Notes: generated from the letters alone by a model not told the origin. A stretch of DNA of 64,000 bases from Centrapalus pauciflorus (GCA_020465985.1 JAANYP010000153.1:230001-294000); one strand, 5' to 3'; counted from the stretch's first letter, positions 32,990 through 44,660 are shown. Made by a program: numbers and translations.

Positions 32990-35093
32990 AAATTCAAATT
33001 TGTTTTATTTTGAACTTGATTAAGTACAAAATCCAACATAAAAGAATTTCTACAAGTTTAATAGAATTTAAATTAAATAATTCAAATAAAATAACAGATT
33101 CGAATACACAGATTCGAAGACTCCCTATGTCGAGTTTGATGACAGATTCGAATGACATGGTCTTCTCGAGTTTGTCAGTAAACTCGAGAAAGTTCATGAA
33201 CAGATTCGAACAGTCGTCGTCCAACTCTTCAACAAAACCCAAGATTTTAACCATTTTGAACTTAGAAAATCACATACATTAGTCCAACTAGGTTCTAATC
33301 ACTGACTTATGCATTTAATTTGACTATTTACTGGTCCAAACTTTGTAATTTTGGAAAACACGATTTAGACCCATAAACCTTCAAAAATCGATGATTTTGC
33401 CTAAAATGGTGTATAAAACTACATGAATCTTGTACAACTCAGTTGTTTGTACCTAGAAGTATCAGTAGAATCGAACACTTTAACAAGAAACTCGACAAAT
33501 TGTCGTTTTTGTGGAAATCGGTAGATTCGAGGAAGTTGATTCGAGGTCGCCGGATAGATTCGAAGGAGTAGATTCGAAAACAGATAAGAGTAATGACAAG
33601 TACTGTTACCTATATATAACACCTACCTTCGAATCTATGGCCAAAGTCGAATCTACTGACAGATTCGAAACCACCCAATTTCGAGTTTGTCCCAAACTCG
33701 AATTACACCAAACACTTAGAAAAATTTCGAAAATTTTGAAATTACTTCAACTTTTTCAACTTTTTCAACGGTATTGTGTAACGAGATAAACTATGCCAAA
33801 TCCTTTACCCGAAGCACAAGATTTTCACGCAGTGTTTATTTTATTCAACTGTGAATGCACCCTCAGTAATTTTTTGACCTTTTTCCTAAGTTAAAAAATA
33901 AAATAAATAAACTAAACTAAGGTAAAATACACTAAAATAAAATAAAAACTAAGTAAAAACAAACTTTAACTTAGACTTAAGCTATACTTATTAAAATTCA
34001 CAACCTAAGCTAAACGCTAAACAAAATATTTTTGATGAGTATAGTCAAAGAAAGGTTCAATCAGATAGCGATGTCAGATACTCACTTTCAGTACTTAAAC
34101 TTTCACACTTAGGAATTTTTGATTCCTTTGATTGTATGTCGTGAAATACCCATTTAGCCGATTGTTGGTATTTACCCCTTTAAACATTCTACATTTCGGA
34201 ATATCCCTTGGCATTTTTATTTATCATGAAATTATCTTACGTGACTCAGACATAGACATACTTTTATGATCAAGGCATACAGACAAAGATTCTAACTTGT
34301 TGGTATTTGCAAACTTTCTTTAAAAGACAAACATCAGACAAAGGTCTGTATTTTCATACAACAAAGTGTCTTAGTTTGACTTAAGGTTTATTCTTAAAGT
34401 TAGCAAGACAGCGGTGACAGGTCTGTACCGACGTACAACAAAGCGACGTATCTTGCTAACCCGAATCTAAACAGAGGCAACAGGTCTGTACTTACGTACA
34501 ACAGAGTTACATGTTTTCGACTCTCAGTTTTGTATGATTTTTCTATACTTTCCATTTTAAGATGTATTTGATGTTGCTATACATCCCCAAAAAGTTTGCA
34601 TACCTCATTTAGACTCAAAGTTTGTATGTCTTGTACATAAAAATTAAGACCGATTGGTCGTACATCTAAGTTAGTGACACGTTTGACTTTTTCTTGAATA
34701 TTTTATTTGCCTTGAGACTCCCTATATGTATTATGCCTACCAACACATCAAACTAAAATAAAGTATAACACTTAGAATTTTAGTTGCATTATGTGTGAAA
34801 GCCTAAACACTTAGAGTTTGTAACGACTGTGCTAATTTTCGTCACTTTGAACCTATGCTTCTAAGACTTAACTCCTTTTTCTGATATTCTCTTTTTTTTT
34901 TTTGTATTTTTATGATTTTCTCTCTTTTTTTCTTTTGTTTTTCATAAGAAATAGCAATAAAATAAGATAACCTACTAACTTACTAAAAATAGAAACTTAC
35001 TAAAAATAGAAACTATCCTAAATTAGCAGACCTACTATAAAAAGAAAGAAATACTACGTCTATAAAAGGAAATAAACTACTACTAAGGTCAAA
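32990..35093 (-). other. Element A non-coding region between pol and ORF3
   Basis: No gene. 32990-33720 is dense in TCGAGTT/TCGAAT words (element sense). 33830-34850 is conserved with element B 48690-49620 although neither encodes protein. It contains three TGTA[C/T]-loop-[G/A]TACA hairpins (34347-34360, 34424-34437, 34487-34500) within GGTCTGTA...TACAACA repeats. Open frames at 33010, 33419 and 33511 are short and not conserved in B. Confidence 0.7.
34347..34500. repeat. Three hairpin repeats, element A
   Basis: Stems TGTAT/ATACA (34347-34360), TGTAC/GTACA (34424-34437) and TGTAC/GTACA (34487-34500), each with a 4-nt loop, in repeats spaced 77 and 63 bp. The first stem differs from the others at both paired positions, so pairing is kept. 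Confidence 0.65.
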
Positions 35094-36581
35094 TTACTCT
35101 GGGTTGCGCATTCCATTTAGTTGAATTATATATTCAAACCGTGACTTATCAAATGCTTTGGTAAATAAATCAGCATTATTATCTTCTGTTGCCACTTTTA
35201 CCAATTTGATTAAGTTCTTTTCAGCACAATCACGAATAAAATGATGCCTAATGTCTATGTGCTTTGTTTTGTTGTGTTTAACTGGATTATTCGTTATAGC
35301 AATAGTAGACTGATTATCTATCCTAATGGGAGTTTGAGTGGAAGCCAAACCGTAATCCCGCAATTGTTGTTGTATCCACAGAACTTGTGAGCAGCAACTA
35401 CCAGCAGCAACATACTCGGCCTCGCACGTTGACACGGCTACCGACGTCTGTTTCTTGCATTGCCAGGATACCAGCCTCCCTCCTAGGAATTGACAACCTC
35501 CAGTTGTTGATTTGCGCGTCAAGCTGCATCCTCCGTAGTTAGAATCCGTGAATGCCTCCAACTCTAGATCTCCCTCCGCGTGATACCAAAGTCCCAGCTT
35601 CGGTTTCGACTTGAGGTATCGTAGAATCCGCTTCACAGCTTTCATATGCATCTCCTTCGGATTCGCTTGAAACCTAGCACAAATACACACATCAAACATA
35701 ATGTCAGGTCTTGAAGCAGTTAAATACATAAGTGATCCAATCATGGCCCGATATAACGTCGGATCCACATCGGTATCACTTTCAGTACCCCGTCCGAGAT
35801 TGTGATTCACTTGAATCGGCGTGCTGAAATGGGCAGTCAATTTTGTTCCTTCCATCCCGAAACGTTCCAATATGTCATAGACATACTTCGTCTGATGGAT
35901 AAACATCCCTTCCTTCTTCTGGTCAACTTGTAACCCCAAAAAGAAAGTTAACTCTCCCATTGCACTCATCTCGAATTTCGACTTCATCACCTTCTCGAAA
36001 TCTTTGCACATCTGTTCGTCTGATGATCCAAAAATGATATCATCGACGTACACTTGTACCAAGATGAAATGTTCTCCTTTCCTCTTAACAAACAGAGTAC
36101 TATCTATCCTACCTCTTTCAAACCCGTTCTCTAATAAATGGTTGGATAGAGTCCATTACCACGCCCTTGGTGCTTGATGCAATCCATATAGTGCCTTATC
36201 TAAATGATATACTCTATCTGGATATTTTGGATCTGTAAATCCGGGCGGTTGTTCTACATACACCAACTCCTTCACTTTCCCATATAGGAAAACACTCTTA
36301 ACATCTAATTGATATACCTTAAAGCCCTTGAAGGAGGCAAAAGCTAGAAACAACCTAATGGCTTCCAGCCTTGCTACTGGTGCAAACACCTCATTGTAAT
36401 CGATTCCCTCCTCTTGGTTGAAACCCTTTACAACTAACCTAGCCTTGTTGCGCGTGACTATACCTCGATCGTCTCTTTTGCACTTAAAAACCCATTTGGT
36501 TCCTATGGAAACTTCCCCTCGAGGTAATGGAACTAACTCCCACACTTCTAGTTTCCTAAACTGCGAAAGTTCTTCCTGCAT
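35094..36581 (-). pseudogene. Element A reverse transcriptase and RNase H
   Basis: 36581-36156 carries the copia RT start (GTKWVFKCKRDDRGIV, NKARLVVKGFNQEEGIDY, FAPVARLEAIRLFLAFAS, ALYGLHQAPRAW) and ends at a TAA where element B has Tyr. 36062-35094 continues with the catalytic YVDDIIFGS, FFLGLQVDQKKEGMFIHQ, and RNase H (AFTDSNYGG, STCEAEYVAAGSCCSQVLW, TKHIDIRHHFIRD, NNADLFTKAFDK). Catalytic acids of both domains appear intact. The Tyr-to-stop change near 36153 is the main lesion. The final stop at 35094 is the natural end of pol. Confidence 0.92.
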
Positions 36582-36590
36582 CGCTTCAAC

Positions 36591-37905
36591 CTAGGAATTA
36601 TCCTTAAGTGCCATTTGCACATTCTTAGGCTCTACTTGCGATATGAAACACGAATAGAGACAGGTATGATATGCCTCGGAGTCGTTTATCATTGACAACA
36701 GCACAGTGTTGTTATTCACACTACTCCTAGTCTTCACACCCTCGTTAGGATTTCCTATGATGCTTTCTATAGGATGGTTCTTGTTAATCCTAGAGGTCTC
36801 TATCTCGTCAACTCTCAGATTATCTCCTAAGTTAGATCCTATTTCACCTAATGGGGGAACAGCCTCAGATTCTACATTTTCCTCCTCATGGACATTTTCC
36901 TCAGAGTTGGAACTTGTTGCTAGAGTCTGATTCTCAGTGGTAGGTGCTTCTGGATCAGCAACTTCTGGAGATCCATCTACAGTCGCAGTAGGCTCGGATG
37001 TGGATTGAAATATAGTCCTCGGAAAGGTATGACCTTCGTCATTCAGATGTAACGTCGCCATGTCCTTTTCGATTGTACCTGCATATTCATCCAAAGGAAT
37101 GTTAAATGACTCAAATAATTTATCATAGTCAAATATCCATTCCGGACCTGTTTGGGGTTCATGTGTATAACTTGTGACTTCAATGTTATACACAATCTCT
37201 ACCGTACCATTTGTTTTGTTAAAAACCCGTTTGTTTGGTGAGTTCGGCACATAACCTAGGAAGTATCCTTCGTCAGCCTTTTCACCAAACTTAGGTTGAT
37301 GTTTTGTTCGCAAAAGAGTGCATGGTACCCCAAACGGTTCGAAGCCAGTTAAGTTAGGTGGCCGTTTATTCTGAATTTCATAACAGGTTTTGTTCAAAGA
37401 TTTGACAGTTAGGATTCGGTTTAAAATGTGACATGCGGTATTCACTGCCTCCCCCCTAAACATGGTAGGAAGCTTTGAATCCGACAACATAGTCCTAGCT
37501 GCCTCAATCAGTGTACTGTTTTTACGTTCAGCCACCCCATTTTGTTGAGGCTCATATGGTGCACTGAATTGATGCACTATGCCCTTTGATAGGCAATATA
37601 CACCAATTACAGTGTTTTTGAACTCAGTTCCATTATCACTACGTATCCTTTTAACCCTTATTCCGTAGGAATTCTCCACTTGGTCTAAAAACCCGATGAG
37701 CTTGGAAGCCGTCTCGTCCTTTGTACCTAAAAAGAAAACCCAAGAAAATCATGAGTAATCGTCAGTGATAACTAAACAGTACCAACTACCTCCTATACTC
37801 CTTTTGTTGATTGGCCCGAAAAGATCCATGTGCAACAAATCGAATGTTGAGGTTATGGAGTTCTGCGTCTTGGACTTGTGTGTCTTCTTATGTTGTTTGC
37901 CCTTC
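36591..37905 (-). pseudogene. Element A integrase
   Basis: The N-terminal zinc region and first catalytic Asp (HMDLFGP..., ITDDYS) lie between 37905 and 37680 but contain a TGA where DDYSR would read Arg (CGA to TGA), and a TGA after CLP near 37907. 37679-36591 has the second Asp (IRSDNGTEFKN), the Glu block (APYEPQQNGVAERKN), TACHILNRI, the FGVPCTLL segment and the C-terminal extension. It ends at a TAG near 36590 where Trp (TGG) would be expected. Two of the pol stops therefore look like cytosine deamination. Confidence 0.88.
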
Positions 37906-37907
37906 TT

Positions 37908-38468
37908 TCATGGTAGACACTTGTCCTCGAACTGAAAGCTCTTCATAGGCACACCTTGCACCAATCCATTTTTTGTTATGTAGTTCATCTTTCTTAGGTG
38001 CAAGTGAGCCATGCGTCTGTGCCACAATACCGATTCCGTCTCCGAAGCTTTGGATAACAGATAGATTGGCCCCATCGAAGTCTCCGGCTTGTTCATATCA
38101 AGCATGTACAAGTCATTCTTCCTTGGTGCCCGCATCAATACCCATTCTTCTGGAATCTTGAATCCTGGTTTTAGCACTAACGCTTCAGTGTCAGTGAACA
38201 ACACTGAATTCTTCTTGTCACAGATTTGAGATACACTAATGAGATTGTGAACCAGTTTATCAACGTGATAAACTTGGTCCAACTTGATCGTCCCATTAGT
38301 GACCACTCCGGTACCCGTGATGTTTCCTCCTTTGTTACCCGCGAATAATACAAATCCCTGATTCCCACCCTTGAAGTCTGTAAGGAGACTTCTTTCCCCT
38401 GTCATGTGCCTGGAGCATCCACTGTCGACGAACCACTTGTTGTTTGGACCTGTGGTAATCTCCTGCAC
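37908..38468 (-). pseudogene. Element A protease and GAG-pre-integrase
   Basis: NKWFVDSGCSRHMTGERSLL holds the copia aspartic protease active site D-S-G. The domain continues through ITGTGVVTNGTIKLDQVYHV. ESVLWHRRMAHLHLRKM is the His pair of the pre-integrase zinc region, whose two Cys straddle the stop at 37908. It is part of a polyprotein and is separated from Gag by a stop near 38480. Confidence 0.9.
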
Positions 38469-38483
38469 ATGAAAGAAAATAGG

Positions 38484-39363
38484 TTAGTTATCACGGGGAA
38501 CCCAAGCCATAACTGACTTGGTTATACCATTCTCATCCACATACTTAAACTCTTTCAAATACCCATCTCGCCTTTCAGGTGACTTGGGTCGTTGAACAGG
38601 AGTTTGTTGTGGTGCCGAGTGATGTAAATTCACTCTTTGCCTTTGAGTAGGCATTTGTTGTGGAGCTCTAGAATAATTCCGATTATATTGCATTTCAGAT
38701 TGTGATCCCTGAGCTCTAACCGGTGCGTAATGTCTAACAGGAGTATGAGACCTAAATGGAGTGTGTGCCCTGCTAGGTGTTGTGCTCCTATAGACTTGTT
38801 GAGGTGCTGACCTAGATTGATTAATGACACGATTCGGTGAATTTGTCCTAACCACTTCCTTTGGTCCAACCTTTACCGGTGTTTGTTTCACAACTTGTTT
38901 TGGTGCGGCCTGCACAGTTTTCTCGGTACTCTGAGAAGTACTAGTGCTCGCCACATTTGTTGAGGGCTTAACAGGTGTTGGGTTCACTGTCTTAGGTGTA
39001 ACTTCGGCTTTCCTAAGCGGACAGTGAGAAGCAACATGCCCCTTTTCATGACATCTAAAGCAGGACATCTTATCTATGGACTTTTTGTGTGTGCCCTTAG
39101 ACTTAGGTGTCTCACTAGTGTCTTGATCCTTTTGTACATCTATTGCGACTGGCCCTTAGACTTAGTTTTTCCTTAAGATCTTGCTTAATGTCGTTTAAGC
39201 TAGTATTATCAGCCTTTAAAGACTCATTTTGAGCAGTTATGGTTTTATGTGATTCTAAGACTAGATTCAACCTATCATTAGAAGTAACACATAGCAAGCA
39301 TAATTCATGAAAAAGAGAGTAAGTCAGACTAACCTTTGTGTGGTCGGATTCCACGTTGGCCAT
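38484..39363 (-). pseudogene. Element A Gag C-terminal linker with second zinc knuckle
   Basis: 39363-39115 is a coiled-coil-like stretch (LVLESHKTITAQNESLKADN). 39068-38484 starts with a CCHC knuckle CFRCHEKGHVASHC, followed by a long basic Thr/Ser/Pro/Gln-rich, RNA-binding-like linker (repeated HTPFRSHTPVRHYAPVR, PQQTPVQR). The first knuckle (CYNCQGLGHFAREC) is in the preceding Gag frame, so this lineage has two knuckles separated by a coiled coil. Confidence 0.78.
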
Positions 39364-40887
39364 TTAAGCGGCAAACTCCAGAAGCGTCTGATCATTCGTC
39401 TTCTCCACCCACATCGGACTGCTGTCCCTTGTGGTCTGCTCTTCCCCTTCACATCCGTTCTCCGTGACTTCAGCCATAAAAGCCCGAGCATTTGATTCCG
39501 GATGTGAACTCCAGTCATAGGTACCATCCAGCTGTCTGTCTGATGTGACATTTGATAGTAGACCAGCTAGATTGGCTTGACCGGCAGATGAACTCGGAAG
39601 GTATCGTTGTTGAGACTGATTCTGAAACTGTCCCTGATGCTGACTCTGCCCTTGGTACGTATCTACCTTCGGTCTCTGGCATTCTCTGGCGAAGTGTCCC
39701 AGACCTTGACAGTTGTAGCATTTCACCTTGGACTTATCAAATCCAATCCCCTTGTTGTTCATCGTCAGATTCCTCCCAGTTCGTTTGATGAATCTTTTAA
39801 CCCGTTGGGTTACCATGGCCAGTTTCCATTTAAGGTCCATCTCCTCAAGATCGTCAGGGTCGACCTGATCATAGTCTTCATCCCAGAGAGCAGGATCGTT
39901 AATTTTCCCTTGAACGCAGTTCCCGTATGCGGCCACAAATGAAGCAAGCAAGTTCAAATGTTCTTCCGCTGATTTAGCGCTCATGGGCATCTTAGAATAG
40001 CTCTGAGATGTCGTCGCCTGTGCTGCTTGAGGTTGCTGTTCTTCTGACCTTCCCAACCCTAAGAACGCTCTGTTCAGTGTGTCATCAGACTCTGCTGGTG
40101 ACGATGTTTCTCCGGTGAAAAACGCTGTAGCAGTCTTCAGATCGGCGGTCGCTGAAGGTTTTGTTGATTTTTGAAAATACATCGCTGGATTCTGGACTTG
40201 TTCGTAATCAGTTTCGGCCTTCAGTAGCTCGAAATGATAAGCTCGCAACGTTCCCACAATATCCTCCAGAGATTGGGTATAATACTTATCCTCATTAAGC
40301 TTTATCATTGCCACATACATAGCCCATTTGGCTGGTAAGGCATCAACAAGCTTATTGTTCTTGTCGGTGTCAGTATACTCAATCCCGTGACTTTCAAGTT
40401 CCGTCAACAGATGATAGAACCGGGTGATGGTATCATCCAGCTGTTCATCCTTTAACGCCTTGAAAATCGCAAACTGTTGTTTCAACAGCTCCATACGCTT
40501 TCGTCGAACCCTAGGATTACCCTCACACCTCTTCTCTAGTGACTCCCAAAGTTCCTTAGATGTCTTTTGAGTCCTAAATGTGTGTAGTATATCCTGAGGC
40601 AACGCCATTCGAATTATCGAAAACGCTCTGTTCTCGGCTTCATACAGTTTCTTATCATCTTCCTTCATCATTTGGTATGATAAGACTCTCTGACGGCCTT
40701 CAACTTCAGAAATTGGTGGAATGTATCCTTCGTCAATACATACCCACATGCGCATGTCATTGAAACGCACGAAATCGGCAAACCGATCTTTCCACCAATA
40801 GTAATCCTCGAGTTTCATCAGCTTAGGCGGTGTGTTTGCCTTCCCGACCTCGTGGTCCATTTCCAGGAATTTTTGAAGATTTGACAT
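39364..40887 (-). CDS. Element A Gag (507 residues)
   Basis: A single open frame from MSNLQKFLEMDHEVG. Residues about 20-110 are the N-terminal Gag region (DYYWWKDRFADFVRFNDMRM). The UBN2/retrotrans_gag domain follows (KELWESLEKRCEGNPRVRRK, FYHLLTELESHGIEY, LEDIVGTLRAYHFELL). A CCHC knuckle CYNCQGLGHFAREC sits near residue 390. Gag assembles virus-like particles and binds element RNA in the cytoplasm. This is the longest uninterrupted frame in element A. The C-terminus stops before the linker at 39363, where the frame changes, so it may lack its normal tail. Confidence 0.85.
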   Translation of the reverse strand: MSNLQKFLEMDHEVGKANTPPKLMKLEDYYWWKDRFADFVRFNDMRMWVCIDEGYIPPISEVEGRQRVLSYQMMKEDDKKLYEAENRAFSIIRMALPQDILHTFRTQKTSKELWESLEKRCEGNPRVRRKRMELLKQQFAIFKALKDEQLDDTITRFYHLLTELESHGIEYTDTDKNNKLVDALPAKWAMYVAMIKLNEDKYYTQSLEDIVGTLRAYHFELLKAETDYEQVQNPAMYFQKSTKPSATADLKTATAFFTGETSSPAESDDTLNRAFLGLGRSEEQQPQAAQATTSQSYSKMPMSAKSAEEHLNLLASFVAAYGNCVQGKINDPALWDEDYDQVDPDDLEEMDLKWKLAMVTQRVKRFIKRTGRNLTMNNKGIGFDKSKVKCYNCQGLGHFARECQRPKVDTYQGQSQHQGQFQNQSQQRYLPSSSAGQANLAGLLSNVTSDRQLDGTYDWSSHPESNARAFMAEVTENGCEGEEQTTRDSSPMWVEKTNDQTLLEFAA

Positions 40888-41592
40888 TTTTTCAAAAGTA
40901 ATTGAATTGAACTTAATTAATTTAATTCGAAACTAATTTGATATAATTCTTTCGAATCTAGATAGATTCGAATATAATTAAATTTAAATTTATTTGGGAT
41001 TAAATTCGATTAAGTTTTGGTAATTCAATTAAATTCGAAACTAATGACAGATTCGAAAATCCTCAAATTCGAAGGTCAAGGCACACTCGAACACACAGTA
41101 GATTCGAAGCCCTATTCGATTCTAGTCCAAACTCGAATTAAAGTCGAATGTCAGCAGACTCGAGACCCTATTCGAAACTAGCACAGACTCGAATCAAACT
41201 CGAAAGTAAGTAGACTCGAGATCCTATTCGAAACTAGCACAGACTCGAATCAAACTTGAAACAAACTTTATCAAACTCGAGAGGAGCGGATTTTGGTTAG
41301 ACTCGAGACTAAGAATAACCCTAATTACTCCTAACAGATTCGAGCGCCGCAAACTCGAAAAACGGCTAACACTTCGATTTCTTTACATTTTGCAGATTAA
41401 ATCAATATTTTTACAACTAAAAATATTGATTTCGATCAAAAACGTGAAAAACACGAAGTATTTCCCGGATAAGAATTTGCTAAGCTCGAAAACACACGAA
41501 AAACACGATGTTGAGAGAAAAACCGTCCAATAGCGTCAAGAAACCTAGAATGTATCTAGATGAACACGAAGAACACCAAGAACACCCCTTAG
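40888..41592 (-). other. Element A 5' leader
   Basis: Non-coding leader between the primer site and gag. In element sense it is packed with TTCGAGTTT, ATTCGAAT and CGAGTCTA words (40920-41380). This matches the leader of elements D (55500-56110) and E (63780-64000) in motif though not in overall sequence. Confidence 0.7.
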
Positions 41593-41604
41593 GCTCTGAT
41601 ACCA
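41593..41604 (-). promoter_or_regulatory. Primer binding site of element A
   Basis: Perfect TGGTATCAGAGC on the minus strand, two bases after the 5' LTR end; complementary to the initiator tRNA-Met 3' end. Confidence 0.95.
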
Positions 41605-41606
41605 CT

Positions 41607-42260
41607 TGTAAGGTCTACTACTACGAGATCTATCTAGACGCGGAACCGTCAACGAGTGCGGAATCCTCGTTAACGGGTAGACGGTAACAACTCTCACCAG
41701 AAACACGGAGACTATCAGAAGCTGCACGAACGACACACGAACGCACCTACGAACTGATTCTCTCCGAAACGCCACTAACACTGATGATAAACTCGAAATC
41801 GCTTAATGCTTAATCACTCTCGAATTCTGCAAAAAGTCTAATAATATTTCGAGTCTATCCCTAATTATAGAGGCTAATTCGAGTCTGTCATGGGCTAAAC
41901 TCGAATCCGGCCCAAAGCCCATTCGAGTTTGTCCCATCTGACATTCTCGAATCTGCCGAAATGGTCACATTCGAATCTACCAAGAGACTCATTCGAATCT
42001 AACCAGATTCGAATCCTAGTCCTTAGATAATTCGAGTTTACCTTCTCACGTAATTAACTAAGTATTGAGACTTATGTTTTTATCTTATGATTAATTTTAT
42101 CTTTGATCTTTATGTTTGAACTTCTTGTAATATGTTACATTAAGTTCAAACACACAAACAATAATAATTATCAACCATATATAAACATATATATCTAACA
42201 CTTGCTAAATCACAATCTTGGATCACTTAGACTGCTATCGTCACACAGGGTGTACCAACA
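41607..42260 (-). repeat. 5' LTR of element A
   Basis: 654 bp, nearly identical to 29197-29850. The low divergence points to a recent insertion. Confidence 0.95.
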
Positions 42261-44614
42261 CCATCCTTTCTCTTAATGATAAAAAGTTGCAGTTCTCGAT
42301 CAAAGAACCAGCTAAGAATGCTCCCTAACAGCTTTCTAGCACTCGACACTTTCATCTTTTCCTTCACAGCTAACTCAGGCCTTTTTTCTTCCTTTCTAAA
42401 CCACGACTTTCTTTTCTCTTCATTTGTGAGTTCCCTATCAGGCTCCTCACTTTCTGATTCAACGTTTAGAGCATCCTTAAACACATCGATGTCTATCATG
42501 TTCTGCTCAGCCGTAGTGTATGTATCGCTGATAGGATGTTGTTGAATGATGATCTCATTGGCCTCATCTTCTTCATCAACCAAAACTTCGTCATCAGATT
42601 TCCAATCTGCAACGTCTTTTGGGACGAACTCCCCTTCTTCAAGATCTTCTACTTCATCCTCAAAATCGAACATTACTTTTTCATCTTCAATATCGGCCAA
42701 GGCTCTGATTATCTCCTGATCAATTAGCTCTGTTGCCTCTGGAGCGTTGCCTTTTTCATGAGCTTCACTTCCTCCTATACTCAAAGAACTAGGCTCCTCC
42801 TGAGCATTTGCTTGCTGAGCAGTCTTTTGAGAAAGATCTGCTAGCTCACTTTCTTTCTGCTCTTCACATGAGCTTGGAGATCTTTCATTATCTGCTCAAT
42901 TAGGGTTTGTAGGGTCAGAATTTGGGCTTGTTGAGTCCTCGGCTCTTCTTGTTGATCTGCCACAGTTGTCTGTAACTTGGCATTCTCTTGATCTAAACGC
43001 GCATTATGCTGTTGTAACTCATTTACTGCTGGTGAAAGCTGGTATATTTGGACTGTTTGAAAGTCCACTTTGCTATTCAACTTTGTAAACCGCTGATTTT
43101 CAAAGAATGAAGTCGAGGTGGATGGAATGGAGGCAGATGTAGATGGAGCGGCAGATGATGTGGATGGAGCGGCAGTTGACGCAGATGGAAAAGCAGCAGA
43201 AGTGGATGGAGCTCCCAGCATGAATCGAGGCCTTTTTGCTCTATGGCGAGTGCCAACCCGGACCACTTCTTCTATTTCAAAGTCTGAATCTTCTGCTTCT
43301 TTATCACGAATTATGGGACGGGTCATCTTCCTACGGCTGACTACAACTCGGGATCCATATCTGCCAATGGTAACAGATGGATCTTCAGCCTCTCTCTCCT
43401 CAGAGCTTGACTCAACTTCAGACTCAGAGGCGGTCTCGACGTGACCCTCAGCCTCAGTCTGTTCCCTAGCTTCTTCTCCTTCATTATGACCTTCTGTGCC
43501 TACAGACTTGGCAACAAGAGGTTGATATTCATCGATCTCCCTGAAGATGTCATCCACATCAGCTGGAGGTTTCAAAATATCTTGAACTAACTCTGCAACA
43601 ATATCGTCCTCCGCTGCTGCTCCTTGCGCCCAGATTTCCTCTAACGTTTGTTCCCATTGGTCAAATTGTGGAGCCGAACTTGATGGCCTAGCAGCTTCAG
43701 TGGCAGGTTGTGGGCAGGGAGTGGTTCTTGCAACCGGTGTGCGTCTTGCCGGTGCTCTCTGAGGTTGCTGCTGCTGCTGTTGTTGGGGGGGGTGCTTCAA
43801 CTATCCAATTTTCTCCTTCCGGAGCGACATAATCAGGATCTATCACTGCAACAAACAACGGTGCCACCTGAGGCCTGACCTGCTCAGCCCTACGTGCATT
43901 ATGGGTCTGGTAGTCAGCAAAAATACGTTTATCGATTAAAGCAACACCACTTTGCTCGGGTAGTGGTGGCAGATTCGGCAAAAAGTATCGGATAATTATC
44001 ATGATAAATCGGGGATACATCAAAAATCATTCCCTGGCCGGAGCGGTGATCTGGTGGACGAACTCTCCAAAAAACATTTCCGAAAAGCTAAACCTCTTGT
44101 TGTAGACCAAGGCAATCGGAGCAGATTGCAGCTTTGACACCATAGTGTCGAACCCTGCCTTCTTTGGTGCAAAACACACCATTATCACATGGACCAGATA
44201 CCTCCATTGTCCAATTAGCCCGCTTTTGACGTAGGACGCCTTCGTTATATCCTGCGCATATCCCATTCTCAAAAAGACCGCCTGCCTTATGGGCATAGGA
44301 AAATCTATTGGGCCTGCTTCTTGCTCCTCTGTGCCCAACTGCAGGATTTGCCTCAACATGTTCGCAGAAAATACAATTGGTTGACCGCCTACTCTTGTAC
44401 GTAAGACGGTAGGGGTAACTGAGCAATCCACTTGAAGGTGCTCCCAGAATTGCCTCACATATGTCAGCGTGATTAACAGATTATGTGTCATTGCATATGA
44501 TACCCTAGACTGCGTCAGGAACTCTATCATCTGACGGTAGGGTTGAGCTTCCGGCAATTGTAGATCCACATCCGTGACCATATTATGCTTATTATAGAAA
44601 GCACGGTCTCCCAT
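42261..44614 (-). pseudogene. Element B ORF3, N-terminal and central part
   Basis: I choose the start at 44614 (MGDRAFYNKHNMV), which aligns with element A and directly follows a predicted splice acceptor; an upstream in-frame ATG exists at 44635. The conserved domain (YVRQFWEHLQVDCSVTPTVL, SGLIGQWRYLVHVIMVCF, FSFSEMFFGEFVHQ) is followed by frame breaks near 44030 and 43790 and poly-Gln (PPQQQQQQQPQR). An acidic region, a Ser/Thr/Ala/Pro repeat (APSTSSAAPSTSASIPSTST) and a coiled coil come next, ending at 42841. 42784-42266 has the acidic part and ILSWFFDRELQLFIIKRKDG, cut there by element A. The rest is at 28620-29196. Confidence 0.78.
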
Positions 44615-44660
44615 ATCTGCACACAAAATCACCAATCAAAAATTAGATATTAATTTAAAA
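44615..44660 (-). promoter_or_regulatory. Predicted 3' splice site before element B ORF3
   Basis: In element sense: ATCTAATTTTTGATTGGTGA, then TTTTGTGTGCAG, then AT and the ATG. CTAAT and the acceptor are arranged much as in element A, although the intervening bases differ. Confidence 0.6.

Larger units (their letters stand above)
29197..42260 (-). mobile_element. Nearly complete Ty1/copia element A with an extra ORF3 (Sirevirus-like layout)
   Basis: Two 654-bp LTRs (29197-29850 and 41607-42260) differ at only about six positions by eye. The 5' LTR is followed by a perfect TGGTATCAGAGC primer site and the 3' LTR is preceded by AAGGGGGAGTC. Coding order is Gag, protease, integrase, RT, RNase H, a 2.1-kb non-coding region and ORF3, all on the minus strand, 13,064 bp. 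Flanking 5-mers are CCAAC (29192-29196) and CCATC (42261-42265), a target duplication with one mismatch. Joining the flanks restores colinearity with its own homologous ORF3, so A inserted into ORF3 of related element B. Known: Sireviruses are large copia elements that often carry an additional ORF after pol. Confidence 0.93.
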
